A stretch of 64,000 nt of DNA from Mycoplasmatota bacterium (GTDB lineage Bacteria > Bacillota_I > Bacilli_A > RF39 > UBA660): NCBI GenBank assembly GCA_022774645.1, contig JALFKQ010000007.1, positions 1 to 64,000 of the forward strand, read 5' to 3'. The translations under genes and the position numbers were made by a program. Shown here in pieces: positions 26,620 to 37,168 of this stretch (its first letter is position 1; the number at the start of each line of letters is the position of its first letter). Below the pieces are notes generated by a model. It made no database searches, was not told where the DNA came from, and was given only the letters and a program-made list of their open reading frames with translations.

Positions 26620-28646
26620 TATTGATTTCCTTTTGATTTTTTAATCATTGTTAGTGAGTCGTTTATTGCATCATCAATTGTTGTTTGTTCATTAGTAATC
26701 ATACTATAACCAATTGATACACCATAATCTTTATTTGGTAATGATGATAATAATTCTCTATTTAATTTATGAATATATGAACCAATCTTCTTTTCATCAT
26801 AACCGACTAGATATATCATAAACTCATCACCATCTGTTCTCATTATTTCTGAGTTATCTCTTTGAGTTTTAATAAGAACATTAGCTACAGCCCTTATTTG
26901 ATTATCCCCAGCCTCATGACCTTTTCTATCATTTAATAATTTTAATTTATTTATATCAATGACTATAATTGCTTGTGGATACACTTTTGTATTTGTCCAA
27001 AAGTCTATATTATCATTAAGATAATTTCTATTTTTTAAATTAGTCATTGCATCAAAATAATATAATCTATCTTCTTTTTTAATTTTTTTAGTATATAATG
27101 ATTTCTTAACTAATATATAAATAATAAATCCTATAATAAGTGCAGCAACTACAATATATAATAAATTACTCATTATAAAATTAAATAATCTATTATTCTT
27201 TAATGTTTCAATTACACCTACAACACTTTCATTTTTTATTTCATTTGAACTTAATGTACTTAAATAGAAATCAAATAATTTATTAAATGCAGTATTAGAT
27301 TTATTAAGTAAGAATGAGTTATTAAGTTTTACACTTTCAATTGCTCTTATACTATAATTCTTTAATGATGAATCTTTATAATAATCATAAACTTCTTTTT
27401 CTATTATTATTATCGAATCTTTATCAATGTTTTTAACCATTGTTTTTACAGTGGCAAAATCTTTTATTTCAAATAGGTTTTTACTAGCCATATTGTATTT
27501 TAGATTCATATTTGAAAGCATACATACATTCATATTTACTAAACTATATAAAGAGTTTACCACAAGGTTATTATCGACATGTGCTAAAACAACATACTCT
27601 GTTGGTCCTAATGTTCTACTGCTTATATAGTTATCACTACTTAATGAATAATAATTCATTGCTAAATCTATTTTCTTATTAGCAAGAGCATCATTTAATT
27701 CCTTTGTATCCTTATATGAAACATATTTATATGTAACACCAGTCATATCAGCAAATTTACTTAAATATGTATTAGTAAGCCCTGTAAAATTCTTTCTTAT
27801 TTTTCCTTCATATGGTAGATTCTCAATATAACCAACTATAAAATCTTCATTTGTTATAGATTCTTTTTCTATTTCACTATATTTTTTAGCTGTATAATAT
27901 ATATCTAAGAAATATTCATTAATATCACTTTTAGCTTTTGATTCCCATCTATAATAGAATTTTTTCATTATACTTACTAAATTTTCATTTGTGTCACTAT
28001 TATTTAATTCTAAACAATAATAAGAATATAAACCATCTAAATGATATGTTATTTCATAATCATTAGTTACTATATTATTAATATATTTATACATTGGTAC
28101 AATCATATAATTTATAGACTTAAGTTCATAAGCAGTTGATAATTCATTATAACTACTATAACTTTTTATATCTATATTTTTATATGCTGTTAGATATAAT
28201 GAAATTGTTTCTAAATCTTTTTCTAAAACACCAACCGTTTTATTGCTTAAGTCTGTTAATTTATTAACTGTATCTTTTTCACCAATAACTACAAAGTGAT
28301 CCTTATACACAACTATATCATCTGTACCTGCATAGTTTTTATTAACAAGTTTCAAATCAGATGAATCAGATGTTACTATATTTAAATTAAGACCTGTGTC
28401 TTCTTTTAAAGCATTTAAATATTCATAATATACACCTTTTCCATTGTTTGAAAATATTGGAAGTGATGGCTCAACATATACATCAAATGTTGTATCTGTA
28501 TTTTCACTAATCCATTTCTTTTCTGTATAGGAATAATTATTTACTGTACTAGTTATATAATAAAGTGTTCCTAAAAATGCAGAAACTAGTAACACTATTA
28601 CAAGAAATATTATTATAATATTCTTCTTTTTTTTATTATTTTTCAT
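26619..28646 (-). CDS. Solute-binding-domain receptor with GGDEF domain
   Basis: 675 aa. Signal anchor at 8-30, two extracytoplasmic type 3 solute-binding-like modules (about 50-245 and 265-485), membrane helix at about 493-515 and a cytosolic GGDEF domain (about 528-675). GGDEF landmarks: DAMTNLKNRNYL, VIDINKLKLLND, GHEAGD and RTDGDEFMI. The signature reads DGDEF instead of GGDEF. Probably a ligand-controlled diguanylate cyclase or a degenerate c-di-GMP receptor. No EAL or PilZ gene is nearby. Precedes the yihY-like gene in one transcript. Confidence 0.82.
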   Translation of the reverse strand: MKNNKKKKNIIIIFLVIVLLVSAFLGTLYYITSTVNNYSYTEKKWISENTDTTFDVYVEPSLPIFSNNGKGVYYEYLNALKEDTGLNLNIVTSDSSDLKLVNKNYAGTDDIVVYKDHFVVIGEKDTVNKLTDLSNKTVGVLEKDLETISLYLTAYKNIDIKSYSSYNELSTAYELKSINYMIVPMYKYINNIVTNDYEITYHLDGLYSYYCLELNNSDTNENLVSIMKKFYYRWESKAKSDINEYFLDIYYTAKKYSEIEKESITNEDFIVGYIENLPYEGKIRKNFTGLTNTYLSKFADMTGVTYKYVSYKDTKELNDALANKKIDLAMNYYSLSSDNYISSRTLGPTEYVVLAHVDNNLVVNSLYSLVNMNVCMLSNMNLKYNMASKNLFEIKDFATVKTMVKNIDKDSIIIIEKEVYDYYKDSSLKNYSIRAIESVKLNNSFLLNKSNTAFNKLFDFYLSTLSSNEIKNESVVGVIETLKNNRLFNFIMSNLLYIVVAALIIGFIIYILVKKSLYTKKIKKEDRLYYFDAMTNLKNRNYLNDNIDFWTNTKVYPQAIIVIDINKLKLLNDRKGHEAGDNQIRAVANVLIKTQRDNSEIMRTDGDEFMIYLVGYDEKKIGSYIHKLNRELLSSLPNKDYGVSIGYSMITNEQTTIDDAINDSLTMIKKSKGNQ

Positions 28647-28650
28647 TACT

Positions 28651-29112
28651 TCACCAAACTACCTTTAAACTATTTGAGCTTTTTGCTCCAAAAACTGGAA
28701 AATTTTTATTTTCTTCTGTTCCTGAATATGTCAATATGAATTGAACATCATAATATGTTAAGTTATTCTCACCTATTTTATCCAATGACTTTTCAGCAAG
28801 TGATTCTGCTTCATTAAGCTTCATTGTTTCTTTAAAATCTATATTAATATAGATAACTCTACCCTCAGTAGTAACCTTTACTTCCCCGACTTTTGAATTA
28901 TCAGTATATAATGACTTAATTTCATCTTCTAATTTATCACTTAGTGGATATTTTTCTATTTCACTTAATCTATTTCCATATTTACTTCCACTAGCTCCTG
29001 CATAGAAATATTTATAGAATAATATTCCTATTGCTAGAAAACATACTACTAATATTCCTAATAATACTAAAAGTACTTTATTATTACTTTTATTTAGTTT
29101 ATTTTTTCCCAT
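28651..29112 (-). CDS. Single-pass membrane protein of unknown function
   Basis: 153 aa from ATG 29112 (MGKNKLNKSN), preceded by AAGGAAGGTG at a rather long distance. Membrane helix at about 14-35, outer domain of about 110 residues with alternating helix and strand. No recognised family. Lies between ligA (4 nt upstream on the transcript after its stop, by frame) and the GGDEF receptor, all on one strand. Confidence 0.55.
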   Translation of the reverse strand: MGKNKLNKSNNKVLLVLLGILVVCFLAIGILFYKYFYAGASGSKYGNRLSEIEKYPLSDKLEDEIKSLYTDNSKVGEVKVTTEGRVIYINIDFKETMKLNEAESLAEKSLDKIGENNLTYYDVQFILTYSGTEENKNFPVFGAKSSNSLKVVW

Positions 29113-29155
29113 ATTAATTAAACACCTTCCTTGGCTTTTTATATTATACAATATT

Positions 29156-31150
<1,995 letters not shown>

Positions 31151-31259
31151 CTACTAATATTATATAATAAATATTGTTTATTATAAAGAAAAACTAAATG
31201 ATATAATTTGTCATTTTTATTCATTAAAACATTAAATTTAACTTTTTTCTTCAAATATA

Positions 31260-31288
31260 TTGACAATCAGACCCTTTTCTAGTAAAAT
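31260..31288 (+). promoter_or_regulatory. Promoter of tRNA-Gly
   Basis: TTGACA at 31260-31265, 17-base spacer, TAAAAT at 31283-31288. Mature tRNA starts 20 bases after the -10 box. Confidence 0.85.
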
Positions 31289-31307
31289 TATTCTTGCATT
31301 TAGCAAT

Positions 31308-31381
31308 GCAGGTGTAGTTTAATGGTAGAACTCTAGCCTTCCAAGCTAATAACGTGGGTCCGATTCCCATCACCTGCTCCA
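31308..31381 (+). tRNA. tRNA-Gly (TCC), encoded CCA
   Basis: Cloverleaf with acceptor GCAGGTG/CACCTGC, D-loop with GG, anticodon loop CTTCCAA (anticodon TCC), T stem GTGGG/CCCAT-type, discriminator T and encoded CCA. Two oddities: the T-loop is TCCGATT rather than TTCGATT (C at position 55 instead of T), and the first anticodon-stem pair is C-A. It has its own strong promoter and terminator. It may be a normal Gly tRNA with unusual bases, a decaying copy, or a specialised Gly donor. Confidence 0.9.
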
Positions 31382-31394
31382 AATTGATATTTCG

Positions 31395-31418
31395 TCGAAC
31401 TTTTTAGTTCGATTTTTT
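31395..31418 (+). terminator. Intrinsic terminator of tRNA-Gly
   Basis: TCGAAC, loop TTTTTA, GTTCGA, then TTTTTT. Confidence 0.88.
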
Positions 31419-31470
31419 ATTATATGAGTTTATAATGCTCAAAGAGTGGCCAAATCAATTGCTAATAATT

Positions 31471-32450
31471 TCATCTTCCAAATCTTTCAGATATAGAATG
31501 TACAATTATTGGAAATTCTATAGTTTGATTTTCATTTGGAAAATAATAAAATCCATTAGCATCTATATAACCTACATTTTCATCTTTTATTTCTTCTTTT
31601 GTAATTGGATTTCTTCCTCTAACACTAACTAAGTGATTGCCATTTCATTGTCTAAAATTCCATTAGAGTTATTTTTTTCATAAATTATATTCTCCATTTC
31701 AATACAATGTTTTAATGTTAATAAAATATTTTCTACTTTTTATTTTTTATATCATAATATCTATAAAAATATGGTATATATAATAAAGATAAAATGTTTA
31801 ATAATAAATTTATAAGTGAAAAATCATATAAGAAGAATTCTACATATATAAAATTCACAATAATTATACCAGTAAATAATTTATTACTGATTTTTACTTT
31901 TAAATTTTTAAGCAATCCAGCAAAATACCAACAATAAGTTACATTAATAATAGAGCCTCTTAAACTACAGTCTGCTTTTGTTATTAATAAGATAAAAGGA
32001 TTGAAAATAGTCTTAAAATTACATAATTCGTTACAATTTTCATTACTAGGATTAGATCTAAAATTATCTGCTCTTATATTTATTAAAGCCTTTGCTAGCA
32101 TTAATGTTTCTTTTTCAACTTTTTTTCATTTTTTCATATTTATCTTCACTAGCATTTTTTAAAGCATTAGACCAACACTCTATATTCTCAGAAAATCTTA
32201 CATTAGTTGTTGATGATTGCCATCTTACTGTTTTTCCTTTTATAAGTCATGCTGAAGCGTGCTTCGTATCTATTTCTATTATTCTATTAGTCTAGTCTTC
32301 TACTTGAACAGTTCCTTCTACCATCATTTTCTTTGCTTCTTCTACAGAATACTTTGTTCCGCAACTTTGGCAAATAAAGACTCCATCATTCTTTAATAAG
32401 TCAGTGTTTCCACACATTTCACAAAATTTCCTGTTACCTTTTGTAATCTA
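31471..32450 (-). pseudogene. Decayed zinc-ribbon membrane protein
   Basis: Fragments in different minus frames read as one former gene. At 32292-32450 is a zinc ribbon (CEMCGNTDLL...CQSCGTKYSVEEAKKMM), a common N-terminal module of Firmicutes proteins, ended by TAG. At 31733-32101 is a 122-codon frame with hydrophobic C-terminal half. At 31471-31648 a frame (GNHLVSVRGRNPITKEE) ends in TGA. Stops and frameshifts separate them. Original function unknown. This accounts for the 1.1-kb space between tRNA-Gly and copZ. Confidence 0.7.
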
Positions 32451-32497
32451 GTAGGTATGTTAGAGTTATTGTCAATATAATACAATAAATAACTTTT

Positions 32498-32734
32498 TCA
32501 TTGCTCATCTTCTCCAATATTAATTATTTTATAATCTAATTTACTAATTGTATCTTTAATATTATCATTACTAATACTCTTTGTTGAATAAATAGTAGCA
32601 GTTTTATCTTTTAAATTAACTTTTACTTTAGAAACACCTTCTAGTTCTGATAATGATTTTTCTACTTTCATTTTGCAATGTTCACACATCATTCCTTCAA
32701 TAGTAATTACTTTTTTTATTTTTTTATTAAACAT
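32498..32734 (-). CDS. copZ: Copper chaperone / heavy-metal-associated domain protein
   Basis: 78 aa: one HMA domain with metal-binding MMCEHCK (residues about 15-21) and the usual beta-alpha fold (VKVNLKDKTATI). Three bases after copA on the same transcript. Delivers Cu(I) to CopA by analogy with CopZ. Confidence 0.88.
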   Translation of the reverse strand: MFNKKIKKVITIEGMMCEHCKMKVEKSLSELEGVSKVKVNLKDKTATIYSTKSISNDNIKDTISKLDYKIINIGEDEQ

Positions 32735-32737
32735 ATA

Positions 32738-34939
32738 TTATTTCTCCTTCCATCTTTTTAATCTTAATACATTTATTATAACAGTGAAACTTGATAAAGT
32801 CATTGATAGCCCCGCTATCATTGGATTCATTGTAATATTAGCAAATTCTAGTAATCCACTTGCTAGTGGAATCATGCAAATGTTATAAAAGAATGCCCAA
32901 AATAAATTTCCTTTTATATTACTTAATGTTTTTTTACTTATATCAAATAAATTATATATTGAGTTTAAATCATTTCTCATTAATATAACATCGGCAGAAT
33001 CAGCTGCAATGTCAATTGCTGAATTTAAACTTACTCCGATATCTGATATTGATAAACTTGGAGCATCATTTATTCCGTCTCCAACCATCATTACTTTTAA
33101 TCCTTTATTTTTTAATTCTTTAATTTTATTTGATTTATCTTTAGGAGATACATTTGCTATTATTTCTTTTATACCTATACTTTTAGCAATTATATTAGCA
33201 ATGGTTTCATTATCTCCTGTAAGCATAATAATTCTCTTATTTATTTGTTTTAACTTGTTTATAACATTTTGTGCATTGCTTCTAATGATATCTTTTACAC
33301 CAATAAGTGCAATAACTTTTTTGTTTTCTACAACATATACAATACTATTTCCATCTAATGATAATTCTTTTTCTTCTTTATCGATATTATTATCTATTTT
33401 ATATTTTTGAAGTATTTTGTTATTACCTATTAAATATTCATTTTCATTAATAATACCTTTTAAACCAATTCCTGCTATATTTTTAAATTCATCTACATTT
33501 AAACTTTTCAATTTATTTTCGGTAGCATAATTATTAAATGCACTAGCAATTGGATGTGTTGATTTATTTTCTAGTGACGAAACAATTTCCATTAAATCGT
33601 TATTTGTGTAATCAGAATTATTTATTATTTTTGATATTCTTAAATTTCCATATGTTAATGTACCTGTTTTATCAAATACTATTACATCTATTTTATTTGC
33701 ATTTTCAAGTATATCAGATTTTTTTACTAATATTCCATTTTTAGCACACAGTCCTTCACTTACAACTATTGCTAGCGGAGTCGCAAGTCCTAATGCACAA
33801 GGACATGCACAAACAAGCACTGTTACAAAATAAACGATTGATTCATTAAAACTAAATCCTAATATTAAGTGTACTAAAAGTGTTATTACTGCCAAAACTA
33901 TAACAATCGGAACAAATATTCCACTTACTTTATCTGCAATCCTTGCAATCGGAGCCTTTGTATTTGTTGCTTCAACAACTAATCTTACTATTTCTGATAT
34001 TGTTGAATCTCTACCTATATTTTCTGCTTTATATAGAACTTCACCATCTAAGTTTATAGAGCCAGCAACTACTTTATCGTCTATGCCTTTTTTTACTGGT
34101 AATGATTCTCCACTTATAAATGATTCGTCTACATGTGCATTTCCTTTAATAATAGATCCATCTACTGCAAATCTATTTCCTGGTTTTACTATTAAAATGT
34201 CTCCTTTTTTAACTTCATCAATTGTCACTTCTTTTTCTTTATTATTTTTAAATAATATTGCTGACTTTGGAGTAATAGTTACTAAACCTTTTATAGCATC
34301 CTTTGTTTTTTCTTTACTAATACCATCTATATATCTACCAAATTTGATTAAATAAAGAATAATACATACACTCTCAAAATATAGATTTTCTACATATTCA
34401 TTATTTCCATTTAATATCATAATCATATTAAATGTACTAAATATAAAACTAGAAACAACACCTAATGTAACAAGTGTATCCATATTTGGAGACTTATATT
34501 TAATGTTTTTAATACCACTTATTATTATATCCCATCCGAAGTATATAAAATATATACTAAATATAAATAGACATACTGAATAATTTATTGGATGATTTGT
34601 CATATGTAAGAAAGGTATTACTGGTAAATGTACCATATGTGACATTGAAATATATAAAACTAATAATGCCAGTAATCCATTAACTATAAAATAAATATTT
34701 TTGTTATCGTCTTTTTTTTCTTGTTCATCATAAATACCTAATGATTTAAATCCTGCTTCACTTACAAACCTATTTAAATCATCTATAGTAATATTATCTT
34801 CATAGCTTATACTTGCTGATGACATTACTAGGTTTACTAAAGCATCATTTATACCATCTTGTTTTAATAAATATTTTTCCAAACTTGATGAACATGCACT
34901 ACAAGTCATACCATCTATTTTTAAAATAATTTTTTTCAT
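32738..34939 (-). CDS. copA: Cu(I)-exporting P1B-ATPase
   Basis: 733 aa. One N-terminal HMA domain (GMTCSACSSSLEKYL), eight membrane helices, CACPCALGLATPLA metal site in the membrane, DKTGTLT phosphorylation site, HP motif (STHPIASAF) and GDGINDAPSL hinge. The CPC and HMA motifs point to Cu(I) export. Operon with copZ; a truncated csoR-like gene and a small membrane ORF precede it. Confidence 0.94.
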   Translation of the reverse strand: MKKIILKIDGMTCSACSSSLEKYLLKQDGINDALVNLVMSSASISYEDNITIDDLNRFVSEAGFKSLGIYDEQEKKDDNKNIYFIVNGLLALLVLYISMSHMVHLPVIPFLHMTNHPINYSVCLFIFSIYFIYFGWDIIISGIKNIKYKSPNMDTLVTLGVVSSFIFSTFNMIMILNGNNEYVENLYFESVCIILYLIKFGRYIDGISKEKTKDAIKGLVTITPKSAILFKNNKEKEVTIDEVKKGDILIVKPGNRFAVDGSIIKGNAHVDESFISGESLPVKKGIDDKVVAGSINLDGEVLYKAENIGRDSTISEIVRLVVEATNTKAPIARIADKVSGIFVPIVIVLAVITLLVHLILGFSFNESIVYFVTVLVCACPCALGLATPLAIVVSEGLCAKNGILVKKSDILENANKIDVIVFDKTGTLTYGNLRISKIINNSDYTNNDLMEIVSSLENKSTHPIASAFNNYATENKLKSLNVDEFKNIAGIGLKGIINENEYLIGNNKILQKYKIDNNIDKEEKELSLDGNSIVYVVENKKVIALIGVKDIIRSNAQNVINKLKQINKRIIMLTGDNETIANIIAKSIGIKEIIANVSPKDKSNKIKELKNKGLKVMMVGDGINDAPSLSISDIGVSLNSAIDIAADSADVILMRNDLNSIYNLFDISKKTLSNIKGNLFWAFFYNICMIPLASGLLEFANITMNPMIAGLSMTLSSFTVIINVLRLKRWKEK

Positions 34940-34960
34940 TTTTTCACCTCAAAATATTTT

Positions 34961-35143
34961 TCAGGAGTAATAATAATTAGTTTTATCTTTTTTATAATCT
35001 TTATAAATAATTGATGAAGTATAATCTTTATATTTTTTATTTATTTCTAGTGTACTTAGGCCTTTAAATAGCATTTTCAATGATAACAGTAAAATAATCA
35101 TTGAAGATATTTTACTTAATATTATTTTTTCATTTTGTAGCAT
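34961..35143 (-). CDS. Small membrane-associated ORF, 60 aa
   Basis: One hydrophobic helix (SMIILLLSLKMLF, about 14-28) and a Tyr/Lys-rich tail. It lies 21 bp before copA. A second open stretch at 35152-35240 (ITLISILSLIVIIERIF) has no start codon, so this may be a remnant of one larger membrane gene. Function unknown. Confidence 0.4.
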   Translation of the reverse strand: MLQNEKIILSKISSMIILLLSLKMLFKGLSTLEINKKYKDYTSSIIYKDYKKDKTNYYYS

Positions 35144-35236
35144 TAAATATAATGCTCAAATATTCTTTCTATTATTACAATTAATGACAAAATAGATATG
35201 AGTGTAATAATATTTTTACTTGTATAATCGTTTTCA

Positions 35237-35428
35237 CTAATTAAGTCTTCTGATTAATTCCATTACTTCATCAACTATTTGTGGATTATCGTTTTTGATA
35301 TCTCTTACGACACATGTTGCTAAGTGATTTTTAAATATTTCATCACTTATACTTTTAATAGATTTATTGATTGCTAAAAGTGGAATCAATATATCATTAC
35401 AATATTTATCTTCATCTCTACATAAAAT
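35237..35428 (-). pseudogene. Truncated CsoR-family copper repressor
   Basis: 63-residue frame matching the second two-thirds of CsoR: DEDKYCNDIL (first Cys ligand) and FKNHLATCVV (His and second Cys ligands) are all present. The first helix and the start codon are missing and a stop lies just upstream. An AGGAG lies seven bases before an ATT codon at 35428, so non-standard AUU initiation of a short form is possible. Likely the former regulator of copA-copZ. Confidence 0.65.
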
Positions 35429-35510
35429 TATAACACTCCTGTGATGTTAGTAAATATGTAATCTTTTTCTTATAACTTTATTTGATGTTGTTGTATTTAT
35501 CATATATCTT

Positions 35511-35880
35511 TTATTTCAATTTTTTTGATATTCCATCTTTAAATGTATAATATGGTTTGGTTCCTATTACTTCAACTTTATTTTCATTTACATATATTGC
35601 ATCTTCTTTTGGAACTGCAATTACTTCACTTTTTTCTTTTGTTAACTTTGATTTCTTATTAGTATAATGTGGAAAGATAGAAACTCCTGATAATACATTA
35701 AAACCTTTTGTATCATTTAATTTAACATCATTTGGATCCATACTTGAAATAATATTAATATCATAACCAAATATAATTGCTCCTGCACTTCCTCCTATTA
35801 CTAATTTAATTTTACTATATTTATGACTTTTAAGATATTATTTTGATAAAAATTTATTTATTTTAACATCAATACTAAAT
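35511..35880 (-). pseudogene. Remnant of peptidase E-like (S51) protein
   Basis: A 76-codon frame (35511-35741, MDPNDVKLND) continues upstream in the same frame through LVIGGSAGAIIFG, the catalytic-serine region of S51 peptidases, then meets a TAA at 35838-35840. The N-terminal half of the protein is missing. The 76-codon ATG frame alone lacks the catalytic residue, so I treat the locus as decayed. Confidence 0.65.
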
Positions 35881-35916
35881 TATGATATAATTTTAACAGT
35901 ATAAGAGGTATTTAAT

Positions 35917-36957
35917 ATGAAAAAGAGAAATATCAATATTGATTTAATAAAGTGCATTGCAATATTTTCTGTTATATCTGTGCACTTCTTTTTAAATACA
36001 GAATTTTATAAAGTTAAAATTATTGGAAGTAATTTATACTTAGGTGTTTTTCTTAGAACTGTTTTTATGGTATGTGTACCCTTATTCATAATTGCAACTG
36101 GTTATCTTATGAAAAATAAAAGTTTGAATAGAAAATATTATTATGGAATATTCAAAGTACTAATAATATATTTGCTATGTGTTTTACTATATTTATTTTA
36201 TAATTCAATTATTAATGGAACTGCTTTTAATATAAAATATATCATTAAAAAAATCCTTGCTTTTAATACTGGATATTCTTGGTATGTCGAAATGTATTTA
36301 GGTTTATTTCTTATAATACCATTTATTAATTTAATTTATAATGATTTAAAAAGTAAAAAACATAAACAATTACTATTATTAACTATGCTTATAATGACTT
36401 CATTTCAAGGAATTTATAATTCTAAATATTTACTTATACCAGATTGGTGGATTAATATTTATCCTTTAACATACTATTTCATAGGATGTTATTTGAGAGA
36501 ATATAAAATTCATTTAAATAAATATTTAAATATATTCTACTTTGTTTTAGTTATTGCATTATCTGGAATTATAAATATTTGCTTTTCACATGATAAACTC
36601 TTTGTTTGGGGTATACATAATGACTGGGGTAGTATATTTAATGTACTATCATCATCTTTATTATTTATTTTTATATTAAATTTAAATCTTGATAAAATAC
36701 CTATCATATTAAAAAAGATAATTACAAGAATCTCTGAATTATCTTTAGGAATATATTTGACTTCTTCAATAGTAGATAATTTACTATACTCTCATTGTTT
36801 TAAAGGTATAATTCACTTTTCAATTAATGGGTATTTAGGTATAGTACCATTTATTCTAATTATTTCTACTTGTTTATCAGTGATAATACATTTTATTTAT
36901 GAATTAATAGATAAATATATACTAAAAAGAATATTGTTAAAATTAAACTATTTATAA
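35917..36957 (+). CDS. Acyltransferase-3 family membrane protein
   Basis: 346 aa, about ten membrane helices. N-terminal NINIDLIKCIAIFSVISVHFF has the conserved R/N-x-x-x-D and His typical of the family that O-acylates surface polysaccharides. Ribosome site AGAGG upstream of ATG. Stands alone on the plus strand between pseudogenes. Acceptor unknown. Confidence 0.82.
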   Translation: MKKRNINIDLIKCIAIFSVISVHFFLNTEFYKVKIIGSNLYLGVFLRTVFMVCVPLFIIATGYLMKNKSLNRKYYYGIFKVLIIYLLCVLLYLFYNSIINGTAFNIKYIIKKILAFNTGYSWYVEMYLGLFLIIPFINLIYNDLKSKKHKQLLLLTMLIMTSFQGIYNSKYLLIPDWWINIYPLTYYFIGCYLREYKIHLNKYLNIFYFVLVIALSGIINICFSHDKLFVWGIHNDWGSIFNVLSSSLLFIFILNLNLDKIPIILKKIITRISELSLGIYLTSSIVDNLLYSHCFKGIIHFSINGYLGIVPFILIISTCLSVIIHFIYELIDKYILKRILLKLNYL

Positions 36958-37168
36958 TAAATTATTTCTGTTATTTATTAGTTTAAATTATTTTTATATG
37001 ATATAGTTATTAATACATCTGTTTTTTCTTGTGATATTATATTGTTATTTGAATTATCAATAATAATTATTTCTGGATTTGATTTAATTACTCTTTTATA
37101 TTCATATTACCTCCTATTTGTTATTAACATATTAATTTTAATACAATTTAAAAGAGAATAGAATTAAT
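36958..37168. other. Short gap with possible gene remnant
   Basis: On the minus strand GGAGGTAATATG opens a frame that stops after a few codons, while another frame continues (RVIKSNPEIIIDNSNNN...) to about 36985. It looks like the frameshifted rest of a small gene. Nothing else seen. Confidence 0.3.

Noticed and set aside
31733-32101. Intact 122-aa gene
   Set aside because: Its sequence continues, through frameshifts and stops, into a zinc-ribbon fragment, so it is better read as part of a pseudogene.
33009-34355. Plus-strand ORFs of 64-133 codons opposite copA
   Set aside because: Antisense shadows of a well-conserved ATPase.
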